NCBI RefSeq assembly: GCF_001894825.1
Contig: NZ_BCWY01000032.1
Coordinates: 35,934 to 99,933, forward strand
Source: Rhodococcus jostii NBRC 16295
GTDB taxonomy: Bacteria > Actinomycetota > Actinomycetes > Mycobacteriales > Mycobacteriaceae
DNA length: 64,000 bases
Direction: 5' to 3'
In this document: piece after piece, positions 32,811-40,975 of the stretch
Layout: each line of letters starts with the position of its first letter
How positions within the stretch are numbered: position 1 is the stretch's first letter
Position numbers and translations under genes: made by a program
Notes under the pieces: generated by a model
The model's input: only the letters and a program-made list of their open reading frames with translations
The model's database searches: none
Told to the model about the DNA's origin: nothing

Positions 32811-33761
32811 ATGCGCGCCGACCGCCTGCTCTCGCTCGTACTCCTGCTCCGCAACCGCGGGCGCATGTCGGCTTCGGCCCTGGCCCGCGAACTCGAGGTG
32901 TCACCCCGCACCGTGTTGAGGGACATCGACGCCCTGTCGACGGCGGGGATTCCGGTGTACGCCGAACGCGGCCGTGACGGCGGCTTCGAACTGCTCCCGG
33001 GGTTCACCACCGACCTCACCGGTCTCACGGTCGACGAGGCGAAGGCACTGCTGGCGGCGGGTTCGGCGGTGACGTCGGAATCGCTGGGCATGGCACCGGC
33101 GTTCGCGTCGGCGATGCGCAAGGTGGTGGCGGCGATGCCGGCCGCGCACCGCGCGGCGGCGACGAAGGTAGCGGAGCGGGTGTTCGTCACCCAGGGCACA
33201 TGGCTGACCGATCCGGAACGGGTCGACGACCATCTCGGGCTGATCCAGCAGGCAGTGTTCGTGGGGCGGCGGCTGAGCATCCTCTACGCGTCGCGGGGCG
33301 ACGATGCCGTGTGGCGGGTCATCGACCCGCAGGGCCTCATCCATGCGGCGGGACGGTGGTACCTGGTGGCGACGGACGCCGGTCGCGACCGGACCTACCG
33401 CCTCGAGCGGATCGAGGACGTTCGCGAACTCGACGAACCCGCCCAGCGATCCGCCGACATCGACCTCGCCGCGATCTGGGATCGCCGCCGCACCGCATTC
33501 CGGGCCCGTGGGACACCGGTGCACGCCGACATCCTCGTGCGCCGGGAGCGACGCGACGATCTGGTGGAGCGCGTTTTCGACGTCCGATCCGAGCAGCCTG
33601 CCGCCGACGACCGGGTGCGCCTGGAGGTGGTGTTCGGCGACGACACCCACGCGAGCGGGGTCCTGTGGTCGTTCGGTGAGGACGCGGAAGTGCTGGCACC
33701 GGACGATCTGCGGGCGGCCCTGCGTTCCCGGGCGCTGCGGATGTCGGCGAGGTACGAGTAG
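32811..33761 (+). CDS. WYL-domain transcriptional regulator (DeoR/YafY type)
   Basis: This 316-residue protein has an N-terminal winged helix (1-60; LARELEVSPRTVLRDIDAL) with a glycine-rich wing (GRDGGFELLPGF). The WYL domain covers about 130-235 (GRWYLVATDAG carries the WYL-like core) and a C-terminal WCX extension follows. Such proteins sense small ligands or single-stranded nucleic acid. The partner gene is the divergent DinB-like gene. The ATG at 32811 lacks a strong ribosome binding site. Confidence 0.88.
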   Translation: MRADRLLSLVLLLRNRGRMSASALARELEVSPRTVLRDIDALSTAGIPVYAERGRDGGFELLPGFTTDLTGLTVDEAKALLAAGSAVTSESLGMAPAFASAMRKVVAAMPAAHRAAATKVAERVFVTQGTWLTDPERVDDHLGLIQQAVFVGRRLSILYASRGDDAVWRVIDPQGLIHAAGRWYLVATDAGRDRTYRLERIEDVRELDEPAQRSADIDLAAIWDRRRTAFRARGTPVHADILVRRERRDDLVERVFDVRSEQPAADDRVRLEVVFGDDTHASGVLWSFGEDAEVLAPDDLRAALRSRALRMSARYE

Positions 33762-33800
33762 GTTCGACACGTAAACCGAAGAATCACGAGAGGATGTGGC

Positions 33801-34238
33801 ATGCCGACACGTACCGCACGGACCGCTTGGAACGGATCGCTCGAACAGGGAAGTGGCCAGGTCGAACTCACCAGTTCCGGCGTCGCGACCTTCGACGTCT
33901 CGTTCCCCAAGCGGGCGGCCGAGGAGGCGGGTGGAACCACCAGCCCGGAGGAGCTGATCGCGGCGGCGCATTCCTCCTGCTACGCGATGCAGCTGTCCGC
34001 ACTCATCGCGGAGGCCGGCGGAACCCCGCAGAGCCTCGAGGTGAAGGCCGATGTCTCACTCGGACCGGACAACCCGGGTTTCAAGCTCACCGGCATCAAG
34101 CTGACGGTCCGCGGCGAGGTGGACGGTCTCGACGCCGACGGCTTCGCCAAGGCAGCTCAGGCCGCCAAGGAGTCGTGCCCGGTGAGCAAGGCGCTCACCG
34201 GAGTCGAGATCACGCTGGACGCGGCACTCGAATCCTGA
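33801..34238 (+). CDS. OsmC/Ohr family organic hydroperoxide reductase
   Basis: This 145-residue cytoplasmic thiol peroxidase reduces organic hydroperoxides. Both reactive cysteines are present: Cys60 in AAHSSCYAM and Cys126 in KESCPVSKAL. Ser-Pro-Glu-Glu-Leu before the first helix is typical of OsmC. The ATG follows GAGAGGA. It lies downstream of the WYL regulator by 39 nt and converges with the cobalt enzyme operon, from which it is separated by 10 nt. Confidence 0.9.
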   Translation: MPTRTARTAWNGSLEQGSGQVELTSSGVATFDVSFPKRAAEEAGGTTSPEELIAAAHSSCYAMQLSALIAEAGGTPQSLEVKADVSLGPDNPGFKLTGIKLTVRGEVDGLDADGFAKAAQAAKESCPVSKALTGVEITLDAALES

Positions 34239-34248
34239 GTGCGGCCGG

Positions 34249-34584
34249 CTACTGCCGGTTGAACCGTGCGCGCACTTCCTCCATCTTCGCCTGGAGTTCG
34301 TCAGCGCTGATGACGCCCTTGTCCATCAGCGCGTGAGCGGTGGCGACGACGGACCGGGAGCGGACGGGGAAGTCGCGGTAGACGGTTTCGCCCAACTGGT
34401 CCTCGGTGTGGCGCCTGTCGAGATTGTCCCAGGCGCCACGCCAGGACAGGCATTCCGCGGTGGCCTGCATGCTCGATTCCCACGGGTCCGGCTTGCGATC
34501 GAGATCCGGTAACGTCACGTCGTCGCGAGTTGTCTCCGGCGTCAACGTGTTCAGGATGACGTCGTAACCCTTGTCCGTCATCAT
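34249..34584 (-). CDS. nitrile hydratase beta-N-like small protein, possible cobalt chaperone (P15K-like)
   Basis: This 111-residue protein resembles the N-terminal half of nitrile hydratase beta subunits and the small activators that load cobalt. The shared core is ECLSWRGAWDNLDRRHTEDQ. SCNase and Co-type nitrile hydratases need such an activator for cobalt insertion. It is last in the operon and its ATG overlaps the alpha-type gene (ATGATGA). A structural-subunit role is the alternative, since a related 143-residue protein is encoded first. Confidence 0.65.
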   Translation of the reverse strand: MMTDKGYDVILNTLTPETTRDDVTLPDLDRKPDPWESSMQATAECLSWRGAWDNLDRRHTEDQLGETVYRDFPVRSRSVVATAHALMDKGVISADELQAKMEEVRARFNRQ

Positions 34585-35270
34585 CGTGCGGCTCCTCCGT
34601 TGTCCGAGGGTGGTGTGGTCGCCGTCCAGTCGACCTGGGGGACGGCGACGCCGATCATGGTGTCGCGGGTGACGATCGACGCCAGCTGTTCCTCGCTCCA
34701 GCCCTCGGTGCCCTCGGGGCGCATCGGCATCACCATGAACCGCGATTTCTGATTCGAATCATGCACGCGCACTTCGACGTCCGACGGGAAATGGAGGCCG
34801 AACTCCGCGATCACCTCGCGGGGCCAGCGCACCAACCGGCGGCGATAATTTGGCGTGCGGTACCAGTCCGGGGACATACCGAGAACGGGGCGCGGGTAGC
34901 ACGAACAGAGCGTGCAGACGATGACGTTGTGAACTTTCGGGGTGTTCTCCAGCACGTAGAAGTACGTGTAGTCGCTCGGCGTGCCCGACCCGGTCGGGTC
35001 ACGCCAGTCGATTCCCACTTCCTTGCAGGTTTCGGTGCCGTCGGCCAGTAGTCGCTTCTTGAATTCCGGGTCGACCCACGCCTTCGCGACCAATCGCGAA
35101 CCACCCGACGGCCCCACCGATTCGGCCCATTCCGAAAAGCGGCGGTGATCCTCGCGGGAGAAAAGGCCGTGTTCGATCGACAGTTCCCGGATGGCGGTCT
35201 CCAGGATTTCGAATTCGCTGACCTCCTCCGAGGCCTGGATCGGGGCGTGATCGTCGTGCGAATGCGTCAT
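34581..35270 (-). CDS. cobalt-type nitrile hydratase alpha / thiocyanate hydrolase gamma subunit
   Basis: This 229-residue metal-binding subunit has the claw motif VCTLCSC with Cys119, Cys122 and Cys124. Thr after the first Cys marks the cobalt type (iron enzymes have Ser). The two latter Cys are normally oxidised to sulfinic and sulfenic acids. It hydrates nitriles to amides or, in SCNase, hydrolyses thiocyanate to carbonyl sulfide and ammonia. The beta part is split over separate genes, as in SCNase and toyocamycin nitrile hydratase, so both substrates remain possible. It overlaps both neighbours by 4 nt. Confidence 0.85.
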   Translation of the reverse strand: MTHSHDDHAPIQASEEVSEFEILETAIRELSIEHGLFSREDHRRFSEWAESVGPSGGSRLVAKAWVDPEFKKRLLADGTETCKEVGIDWRDPTGSGTPSDYTYFYVLENTPKVHNVIVCTLCSCYPRPVLGMSPDWYRTPNYRRRLVRWPREVIAEFGLHFPSDVEVRVHDSNQKSRFMVMPMRPEGTEGWSEEQLASIVTRDTMIGVAVPQVDWTATTPPSDNGGAAR

Positions 35271-35569
35271 GTGTCCGCCTCTCCTGCCGGCTCGAGCCAG
35301 CGCTCGGAGCACTCGGTTTCCAAAGTGTCGATCTCGAATCCGCTGTAGCGGGGCCAGAGGTCGGTCTGCTGGAAGCGGACGACGTAGAACGGTTCGGTCC
35401 GTCCGTCGTCCACGCGTCCCCACGCCTCGTCCTCGGGGATCACCCACTCGGGTCGGTGTTCGACGACGACACCGGTGCGCCCGCGGATGAATGCCTGGGT
35501 TCGGGTGTGGAACATCGACGTCGCGTTCGTGACGGTGACGCGGTCGCCGATCTCGAACTTCTTCGTCAT
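35267..35569 (-). CDS. SH3-like nitrile hydratase beta C-terminal / thiocyanate hydrolase beta subunit
   Basis: This 100-residue protein corresponds to the SH3-like C-terminal barrel of nitrile hydratase beta: FEIGDRVTVTN at the start, a central TRTQAFIRGRTGVVVEH, and PFYVVRFQQTDLW. This domain contacts the metal subunit and shapes the substrate entrance. The separate gene confirms a split beta subunit. It is translationally coupled on both sides (4-nt overlaps). Confidence 0.8.
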   Translation of the reverse strand: MTKKFEIGDRVTVTNATSMFHTRTQAFIRGRTGVVVEHRPEWVIPEDEAWGRVDDGRTEPFYVVRFQQTDLWPRYSGFEIDTLETECSERWLEPAGEADT

Positions 35570-35997
35570 GACCGGCCTCCCTCGGCTGTCCGGGCGCGCA
35601 CCTCGTCGATCTTGGCGGAGAGTTCATCCGGTGTGATCAGACCCTTGTTGATGAGTGTCTTGGCGGCCACCGTGATCCACCGCGCGTAGTACGGCAATCC
35701 GAAGTAGAGCGTGGCACCCAGATCGTTTTCGGCGCGGCGCCGCTCCTCGGAATTCCACACCCCCCGCCAGCCGAGGCATTCGCACGTGACGTACGTGCTC
35801 ATCTCCCAGTCCTCTTCGACCTTCTCCTCGTACTTGACGGGGAGGGCGGGTTGGCCGCCGACGTCGTGCAGTACGTGCCGCAACGCGTCGAACGCGGAAT
35901 TGGAGAGGTAGTACGGCGAATCCATCTCTTCGTGATGGACGGGGCCGTACCCCGCGACCCTGTTCGCCTGTGCCTCGAAATCTGCTGGAGAGTTCAT
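35566..35997 (-). CDS. nitrile hydratase beta N-terminal / thiocyanate hydrolase alpha-type subunit
   Basis: This 143-residue protein has the helical N-terminal half of nitrile hydratase beta; YVTCECLGWRGVWNSEERRR is the conserved core. Its longer N-terminus (MNSPADFEAQANRVAGYGPVH in part, residues 1-21) and size fit the SCNase alpha subunit better than the shorter 111-residue relative at the operon end. It is the first enzyme gene after cbtB, 22 nt downstream. Confidence 0.75.
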   Translation of the reverse strand: MNSPADFEAQANRVAGYGPVHHEEMDSPYYLSNSAFDALRHVLHDVGGQPALPVKYEEKVEEDWEMSTYVTCECLGWRGVWNSEERRRAENDLGATLYFGLPYYARWITVAAKTLINKGLITPDELSAKIDEVRARTAEGGRS

Positions 35998-36019
35998 CGC
36001 GTGCTCCGTAGTGGTGGAA

Positions 36020-36214
36020 CTAGTGACAGGGAACTCCCAGGAGATGGCGTCCGTCGTGCATCAATTCGTGCAGATACATGCCGCTTCGGGAGATCGCGCC
36101 CTGGTCGAAGCCGACCAGGTAGAGGGTGAGCAGAGCGAGCAGGACGACTCCGACGGCAATCAGCACGATTCCGAGTGACTCGACGGACTTGCTCGGTGAA
36201 GAGACGTAAACCAT
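36020..36214 (-). CDS. cbtB: CbtB-like cobalt transporter subunit
   Basis: This 64-residue protein has one TM helix (about 14-34) and a His-containing tail FDQGAISRSGMYLHELMHDG then RHLLGVPCH, the CbtB metal-binding signature. It probably supplies cobalt together with a CbtA subunit; none is adjacent here, but a cbtA lies 2.5 kb away. The ATG at 36214 has AGGAG at 6 nt. This ribosome binding site is itself in a small hairpin. It heads the cobalt-enzyme operon. Confidence 0.85.
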   Translation of the reverse strand: MVYVSSPSKSVESLGIVLIAVGVVLLALLTLYLVGFDQGAISRSGMYLHELMHDGRHLLGVPCH

Positions 36215-36450
36215 GGCTACTCCTGGAGGAGTTCGGGTTCCGCAACTATCGGCCGCCGATTGTCCGGGCATCGCGACGAGCGCCCCTCACTCGGCGGCAC
36301 GATCGATACGACGTTACTCTCGCCGTGTCGATACCATCACCGTACCGTTCGGTCGAATACGGCGTGCGTAAATGCGGCGCGGCGAACCAAGACACACGCT
36401 CCGCCGAACGGGACGGAACAGAATCCGGCACCGATCTGTTCCACTCGACT

Positions 36451-37116
36451 GTGACGACACAGCAGAACGACGACGGCGACATCGAGATCGAAATCTGGTC
36501 CGACGTGGCCTGCCCCTGGTGCTACATCGGAAAGCACCGTTTCCTGTCGGCCCTCGCAGAGTTCGACGGGCGCGACCGGGTGAACGTGGTGTGGCGGTCG
36601 TACCAGCTGTCGCCGGACACGCCGGTGGGGGAACGGCGCACCGAGTTGGACGCCCTCGTAGAGGACAAGGGGATGTCGGCGGAGCAGGTCCGTCAGATGT
36701 TCGGACACGTTTCGCGGACGGCGGCCGAAGAGGGGCTGCGTCTCGACTTCGACACGGTGATCGCGGCCAACACCTTCGACGCGCACCGGCTGATCCATCT
36801 CGCGGGAGACAAGCGAGATGCCGTGGTGGAGGGCCTGTTCAGCGCCCACTTCGGTGACGGGGCCGTGATCGACGACCGCGAGACCCTCGTCGGCATTGCG
36901 TCGCGGGCCGGGCTCGACGCCGACACCGTGCGCGCCGAGCTCGCATCCGATGCCGCGGCGGACGCCGTCCGGGCCGATCTCGACACTGCGCGTGCGCTGC
37001 AGGTGTCGGCGGTGCCGTTCTTCGTCGCCAACCGCCGCATCGCCGTGTCCGGCGCGCAGCCGAAGGACGTGTTCCTGCAGCTTCTGACACAGGCGACTGC
37101 GACGCCCGTGAATTAG
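36451..37116 (+). CDS. DsbA family oxidoreductase, FrnE-like
   Basis: This 221-residue protein has a thioredoxin fold with CPWC (21-24) at the end of the first strand and an inserted helical domain, as in FrnE and 2-hydroxychromene-2-carboxylate isomerase-like proteins. It has no signal peptide, so it acts in the cytoplasm. Related proteins protect against oxidative stress. The GTG at 36451 was chosen. The frame is open back to 36175 without a ribosome binding site. The 236-bp gap to cbtB holds TCGATAC repeated at about 36304 and 36331. It converges with the next gene with a 4-nt overlap. Confidence 0.82.
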   Translation: MTTQQNDDGDIEIEIWSDVACPWCYIGKHRFLSALAEFDGRDRVNVVWRSYQLSPDTPVGERRTELDALVEDKGMSAEQVRQMFGHVSRTAAEEGLRLDFDTVIAANTFDAHRLIHLAGDKRDAVVEGLFSAHFGDGAVIDDRETLVGIASRAGLDADTVRAELASDAAADAVRADLDTARALQVSAVPFFVANRRIAVSGAQPKDVFLQLLTQATATPVN

Positions 37117-37568
37117 CGACGGGCGAAGTACCGGTTCGCCTCGGGCCGGAACATGAGTGCCAGTGCGGCGATCACCGCGACGAGATGCGTGAGTCGGGCG
37201 GTCGCGATCACCGCGACGTCGAGCGTCGGACCGGACAGGGCAGCCACCGGGTCGTTGCCCGCCAGCGCCCAGGCGATCGGCTCCGCCACCAGCGACGCGA
37301 TGCCGAACACCCCGAGGCCGACCGCGAGAGTGCTCCGCGCCCATGCCCTGCCACTGCGGAATCGGGACATGACGAACAGCACCGCGCCGTAGACGACCAC
37401 ACGCACGACGAGTTGTCCGGTGAGGCTGCCGACGTCGGCGTCCGGGCCCTCCAACGCTGTGGACACCTGGGCGATCGCCTCGACCACGCCGGCGAACAGG
37501 GCGAGTCCGAGCAGCCAGTAGGCGCGGTCCACCGTCTGCGGGACCGGAGAAGACGTCTGAGTGGTCAT
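37113..37568 (-). CDS. four-TM membrane protein, function unknown
   Basis: This 151-residue protein has four hydrophobic helices (about 18-37, 52-72, 80-100, 118-138) and a short basic C-terminus. No metal or catalytic motif is seen. I do not recognise a characterised family. The start at 37568 lies in a divergent 143-bp gap shared with the DUF5996 gene. Confidence 0.65.
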   Translation of the reverse strand: MTTQTSSPVPQTVDRAYWLLGLALFAGVVEAIAQVSTALEGPDADVGSLTGQLVVRVVVYGAVLFVMSRFRSGRAWARSTLAVGLGVFGIASLVAEPIAWALAGNDPVAALSGPTLDVAVIATARLTHLVAVIAALALMFRPEANRYFARR

Positions 37569-37711
37569 GTCTCCATGCTGGTATCGGTGAAGTCGCGGCA
37601 CATCACCCCGGAGAGTGGCCCGCGACCCCTACCTGGGTACCGACCCGGCCTGCTTGCCAACACCCGGGACGAGGGGCAGATTGAAATGCACGTCGTCGGC
37701 AGGGAGGCACT

Positions 37712-38653
37712 GTGCACGAGCAGACACGAACCGGGGATGCGTGGCCCGCATTGAAGGTGGACGACTGGACGTCCACGAGGGACACCCTGCACATGTGGAC
37801 GCAGATCGTCGGGAAGATCCGCCTGGCTCACGCACCGTTGATCAATCACTGGTGGCAGGTGCCGCTGTACGTGAGCCCCCGTGGCCTGACCACGTCGACG
37901 ATTCCGTACGGCACCGGCTGCTTCGACATCGAATTCGACTTCACCGACCAGCAACTGGTGATCCGCACGAGTGCAGGCGCCACGGGGACGGTTGCTCTCG
38001 AACCGAAGTCGGTGGCCGATTTCTACGCGGAAACGATGGACACGCTGGCCGAACTGGACGTGACGACGACCATCCTGGCCCGGCCCAATGAGGTGGAGCC
38101 TGCCGTGCCGTTCGCGCAGGACACCCAGCACTGCTCGTACGACGGGGAGTCGGTGCAGCAGTTCTGGCGGCAGCTGATCCAGGCGGACCGCGTCCTGCAC
38201 GAGTTCCGTTCCCATTTCATCGGGAAGGTCAGCCCCGTGCACTTCTTCTGGGGTGCGCTGGACCTGGCCTGCACCCGCTTTTCCGGAAGGACCGCGCCGA
38301 CTCACCCTGGGGGAGCACCGAACTGCGGCGACTGGGTGATGGTCGAGGGCTACTCACACGAGCTGAGCAGCTGCGGATTCTGGCCGGGCGGCGGCGTCGA
38401 GGGCGCGTTCTATGCGTACGCCTACCCGGAACCGGACGGTTTCGCCGACTACCCGGTGGGGCCGGACGGCGCCTTCTACAGCAAGGAGTTCCGGCAGTTT
38501 CTGCTGCCGTACGAGACCGTACGCACCGCAGACGATCCCGATGCGGCCCTGCTGAAGTTCCTGCACAGCACGTACGACGCGGCTGCCGAGCGGGGTGCCT
38601 GGGACCGGGCCGCCTTGGAGGCGGACCCGGCCCGGTGGGACAAATCCCGTTGA
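37712..38653 (+). CDS. DUF5996 family protein
   Basis: This 313-residue soluble protein is of a widespread but uncharacterised family. Conserved Trp/His stretches are visible: NHWWQVPLYVSPRGL near the N-terminus, PVHFFWGALDLACTRFSGR in the middle, and EGYSHELSSCGFWPGG. The GTG at 37712 is preceded by AGGGAGG at 4 nt. It is a single gene, convergent with cbtA. No function is assigned and none can be inferred from neighbours. Confidence 0.8.
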   Translation: MHEQTRTGDAWPALKVDDWTSTRDTLHMWTQIVGKIRLAHAPLINHWWQVPLYVSPRGLTTSTIPYGTGCFDIEFDFTDQQLVIRTSAGATGTVALEPKSVADFYAETMDTLAELDVTTTILARPNEVEPAVPFAQDTQHCSYDGESVQQFWRQLIQADRVLHEFRSHFIGKVSPVHFFWGALDLACTRFSGRTAPTHPGGAPNCGDWVMVEGYSHELSSCGFWPGGGVEGAFYAYAYPEPDGFADYPVGPDGAFYSKEFRQFLLPYETVRTADDPDAALLKFLHSTYDAAAERGAWDRAALEADPARWDKSR

Positions 38654-38669
38654 CGCCCTGAAAGGGGGG

Positions 38670-39464
38670 TCAGGCGGCGTTCGCCGAAGCGGGTGCCTGT
38701 GCCCGGGTGGTGCGCTCCGTGAGGAACGCGAAGACCAGTCCGAGAACCAGCCACAACGTGGCCTGCGTCGCGAGGGACGACAGGCGGAACTGCCACAGCA
38801 GCACTGCGGGGAAGTCGTCGCCCACCTCGTTGACGGTGGGCAGCACGAGGTATCCGACGGTCACCACCACGAGGAAGGCGAGAACCGGCGCCGCGATCCG
38901 CACCGACAGGAACTCCTGCGCCGCGACGGCCTTCGCCGCGAAGACGGACGCCACCACCGCGAGCAGGCCCAGCACGACGGCGGCCAGCCACAGCCAGGTG
39001 CGCTGGTTGATCGTTTCCGGGTCCCCGACCGCCGGCGGGTTGGCGGGGTACTTGAAGAACGGCACCGCCTCGATGGCCAACCAGCCCAAAGTCGCCAGCG
39101 TCAGACCGAGAACCGGACCCGACAGCGTGGTCACCCGGCGTGCGTAATGGGCGACGACGGCGAAGATCGCGCCCAGCGCGAGGCCCGCGAGGGACGTGGC
39201 GAGGAACAGCCCGAAGCGCTGTCCGTCGCGGCTGACCAGCGCATCTTCCTCGTCGTGCGAGTGCCCGGCCGGCTCGTCCGCCGCGGTGGCGTCGTGCGTG
39301 TGGATCGGCGCTTCCTCGGCGCTGTGCGACTCCTCGATCGCGATGGCCGCGTCGATGTGCGACTCACCGAGGACGAACGCGACGCCACCGGCCAGGATGC
39401 CTGCGATGAGGCCGGCGAGCAGACCGCGGATGAGGAGTTTCGTGAAGGAATCGGTCAGTGGCAT
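38670..39464 (-). CDS. cbtA: CbtA-like cobalt transporter subunit
   Basis: This 264-residue membrane protein has about six to seven TM helices and a His-rich loop (HTHDATAADEPAGHSHDEED, residues about 54-73) that probably binds cobalt. CbtA with CbtB forms a B12-regulated cobalt uptake system. Its ATG overlaps the cbtB stop by 10 nt, and both lie behind a cobalamin riboswitch, which fits the assignment. Confidence 0.9.
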   Translation of the reverse strand: MPLTDSFTKLLIRGLLAGLIAGILAGGVAFVLGESHIDAAIAIEESHSAEEAPIHTHDATAADEPAGHSHDEEDALVSRDGQRFGLFLATSLAGLALGAIFAVVAHYARRVTTLSGPVLGLTLATLGWLAIEAVPFFKYPANPPAVGDPETINQRTWLWLAAVVLGLLAVVASVFAAKAVAAQEFLSVRIAAPVLAFLVVVTVGYLVLPTVNEVGDDFPAVLLWQFRLSSLATQATLWLVLGLVFAFLTERTTRAQAPASANAA

Positions 39465-39649
39465 GGCAGACCCAGGAGGTGGCGCCCGTCATGCATCAGT
39501 TCGTGCATGTACATGCCACTGCGCGAAATCGCGCCCTGGTCGAATCCCACGAGGTAGAGAGCGAGCATCGCGAACAGAACGATCGCGAAAGAGATGACGG
39601 CGAGACGGGTCGTGTCGACCGACGAGCCGGGTGCGTAGGCGAGTGCCAT
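39455..39649 (-). CDS. cbtB: CbtB-like cobalt transporter subunit
   Basis: This 64-residue protein has a single TM helix (about 18-38) and a C-terminal His motif MHELMHDGRHLLGLPCH. It differs from the other CbtB of this window at only a few positions in the last 34 residues. The ATG follows AGGAGG. Controlled by the riboswitch upstream. It overlaps cbtA, so the two are made in step. Confidence 0.9.
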   Translation of the reverse strand: MALAYAPGSSVDTTRLAVISFAIVLFAMLALYLVGFDQGAISRSGMYMHELMHDGRHLLGLPCH

Positions 39650-39680
39650 AGTTCCTCCTGGGATTTCGCGTCCCCTAGGT

Positions 39681-39815
39681 CCAGGCGATGGCCGCAGTAT
39701 CTGGCTGTCGAGGTGGTTCCCGTGAAGGACTACTCCGATTTACAGTGGCGCGACCGCTCCGGGATTGCACCGGATTCCTGCCGAACCATCGCTTTGTCCT
39801 GCGAACTTTTGCACC
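39681..39815 (-). ncRNA. cobalamin riboswitch
   Basis: Read on the minus strand, 39778-39742 holds the conserved core including CCGGTGCAATCCCGG and GCCACTGT, and 39706-39697 reads AGCCAGATAC, the B12-box side. These are diagnostic of cobalamin aptamers. The region between the aptamer and the cbtB ribosome binding site can form GGG/CCC pairing that could mask translation. It should turn off cbtBA when B12 is abundant. Confidence 0.9.
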
Positions 39816-39855
39816 CGGCGGGCCGTCGTGTCAATCCTCCCGCTCGGCCGGACTC

Positions 39856-40170
39856 TCAGCTCTTGTTCGCCGCCGCGACGTCGAGGACGACCTCGAACTC
39901 GAGCAGCGAAGCACCGGACGCCACCGGCTTCTTCCGCTCACCCGCGTGGGCTTCCCTGGCCGGACCGTCGCGCCACGCCTCGAATGCCTCTTCGCTGTCC
40001 CACTGGGTGACGACGAAGTAGCGGTTCTCGCCCTTCACCGGACGCAGGAGCTGGAATCCGAGGAAGCCGGGAGAGTTCTCCACGGCGTGCGCGCGCGCTG
40101 CGAAGCGCTTCTCGAGTTCGGGGCCCGCGCCCTCGGGGATTTCGATTGCGTTGATCTTCACCACTGCCAT
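39856..40170 (-). CDS. mhuD: heme-degrading monooxygenase, MhuD type
   Basis: This 104-residue dimeric ferredoxin-fold protein opens the heme ring and frees iron. Key residues match the mycobacterial enzyme: Asn7, Trp66 and the heme ligand His75 (in REAHAG). The family gives mycobilin in mycobacteria. The ATG at 40170 is close to, and divergent from, the hydrolase start, with 32 bp between them. Confidence 0.92.
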   Translation of the reverse strand: MAVVKINAIEIPEGAGPELEKRFAARAHAVENSPGFLGFQLLRPVKGENRYFVVTQWDSEEAFEAWRDGPAREAHAGERKKPVASGASLLEFEVVLDVAAANKS

Positions 40171-40202
40171 GCGGGCGAGATTACTCCGCTAGCGTCGGAG
40201 GA

Positions 40203-40958
40203 GTGGCGGGTGAGAGTGCGTTGCACGACGAGGGTGGGGCGGGGCAGCCGATTCTGCTGCTGCACGGGCTGATGGGAAGTTCCCGGACGTGGGTGCGGCA
40301 GGTGCCGTGGCTCCGCGAGCACGGCCACGTCTTCACGTTCGACGCCGCCGGACACGGACGTCCCGCACCTGCAGAATTGACCACCGAAGCGTTTGTCGAC
40401 GACCTGGCCGCCGCGCTCGCCCCCTTCACCGAGCCGTGGGTGGTGATCGGTCATTCGATGGGCGCCCTGCACGCCTGGTTCCTGGCGGCCCAGTACCCGG
40501 AGAAGGTCGCGGCGCTCGTGCTCGAAGACATGGCACCCGACTTCCGCGGCCGTACCGCGCAGGACTGGGCGGCGATGATCTCGAACTGGCCGCAGCCGTT
40601 CGCGACGCGGGAAGACCTGTTCGAGTTCTTCGGTCCGGTTGCCGGGCAGTACTTCCTGGATTCGTTCGACAAGCGCGCCGACGGGTGGTACCTGCACGGC
40701 GACGTCGACACGTTCCGTGACATCTCCGAGGAGTGGGGCGGCAGGCACTTCTGGGACCAGTGGGCGTCGATCACGGTTCCGGCCCTCCTGATCGAGGGGG
40801 AGTTCACCATCACCCCCGACGGTCAGATGCGGGCCATGGCGGAGCAGCACGCCGGCGCCCACTACGTCCGCATCGAGCAGGCCGGGCACCTCATCCACGA
40901 CGACCAGCCGGAGCAGTACCGGAAGGTCGTCGAGGAATTCCTCGACGGGCTCGGCTGA
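40203..40958 (+). CDS. alpha/beta hydrolase
   Basis: This 251-residue alpha/beta-fold enzyme has the oxyanion motif LLLHGLMGSS near 20, nucleophile elbow GHSMG near 84 and a C-terminal AGHLIHDD His. It is syntenic with a mycobacterial gene beside mhuD; its substrate is unknown. TAGCGT lies 6-7 nt before the GTG at 40203, and the GGAGG is too close to serve as a ribosome binding site, so the start may be leaderless. Confidence 0.82.
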   Translation: MAGESALHDEGGAGQPILLLHGLMGSSRTWVRQVPWLREHGHVFTFDAAGHGRPAPAELTTEAFVDDLAAALAPFTEPWVVIGHSMGALHAWFLAAQYPEKVAALVLEDMAPDFRGRTAQDWAAMISNWPQPFATREDLFEFFGPVAGQYFLDSFDKRADGWYLHGDVDTFRDISEEWGGRHFWDQWASITVPALLIEGEFTITPDGQMRAMAEQHAGAHYVRIEQAGHLIHDDQPEQYRKVVEEFLDGLG

Positions 40959-40975
40959 GCCGTTTACGCACACAG

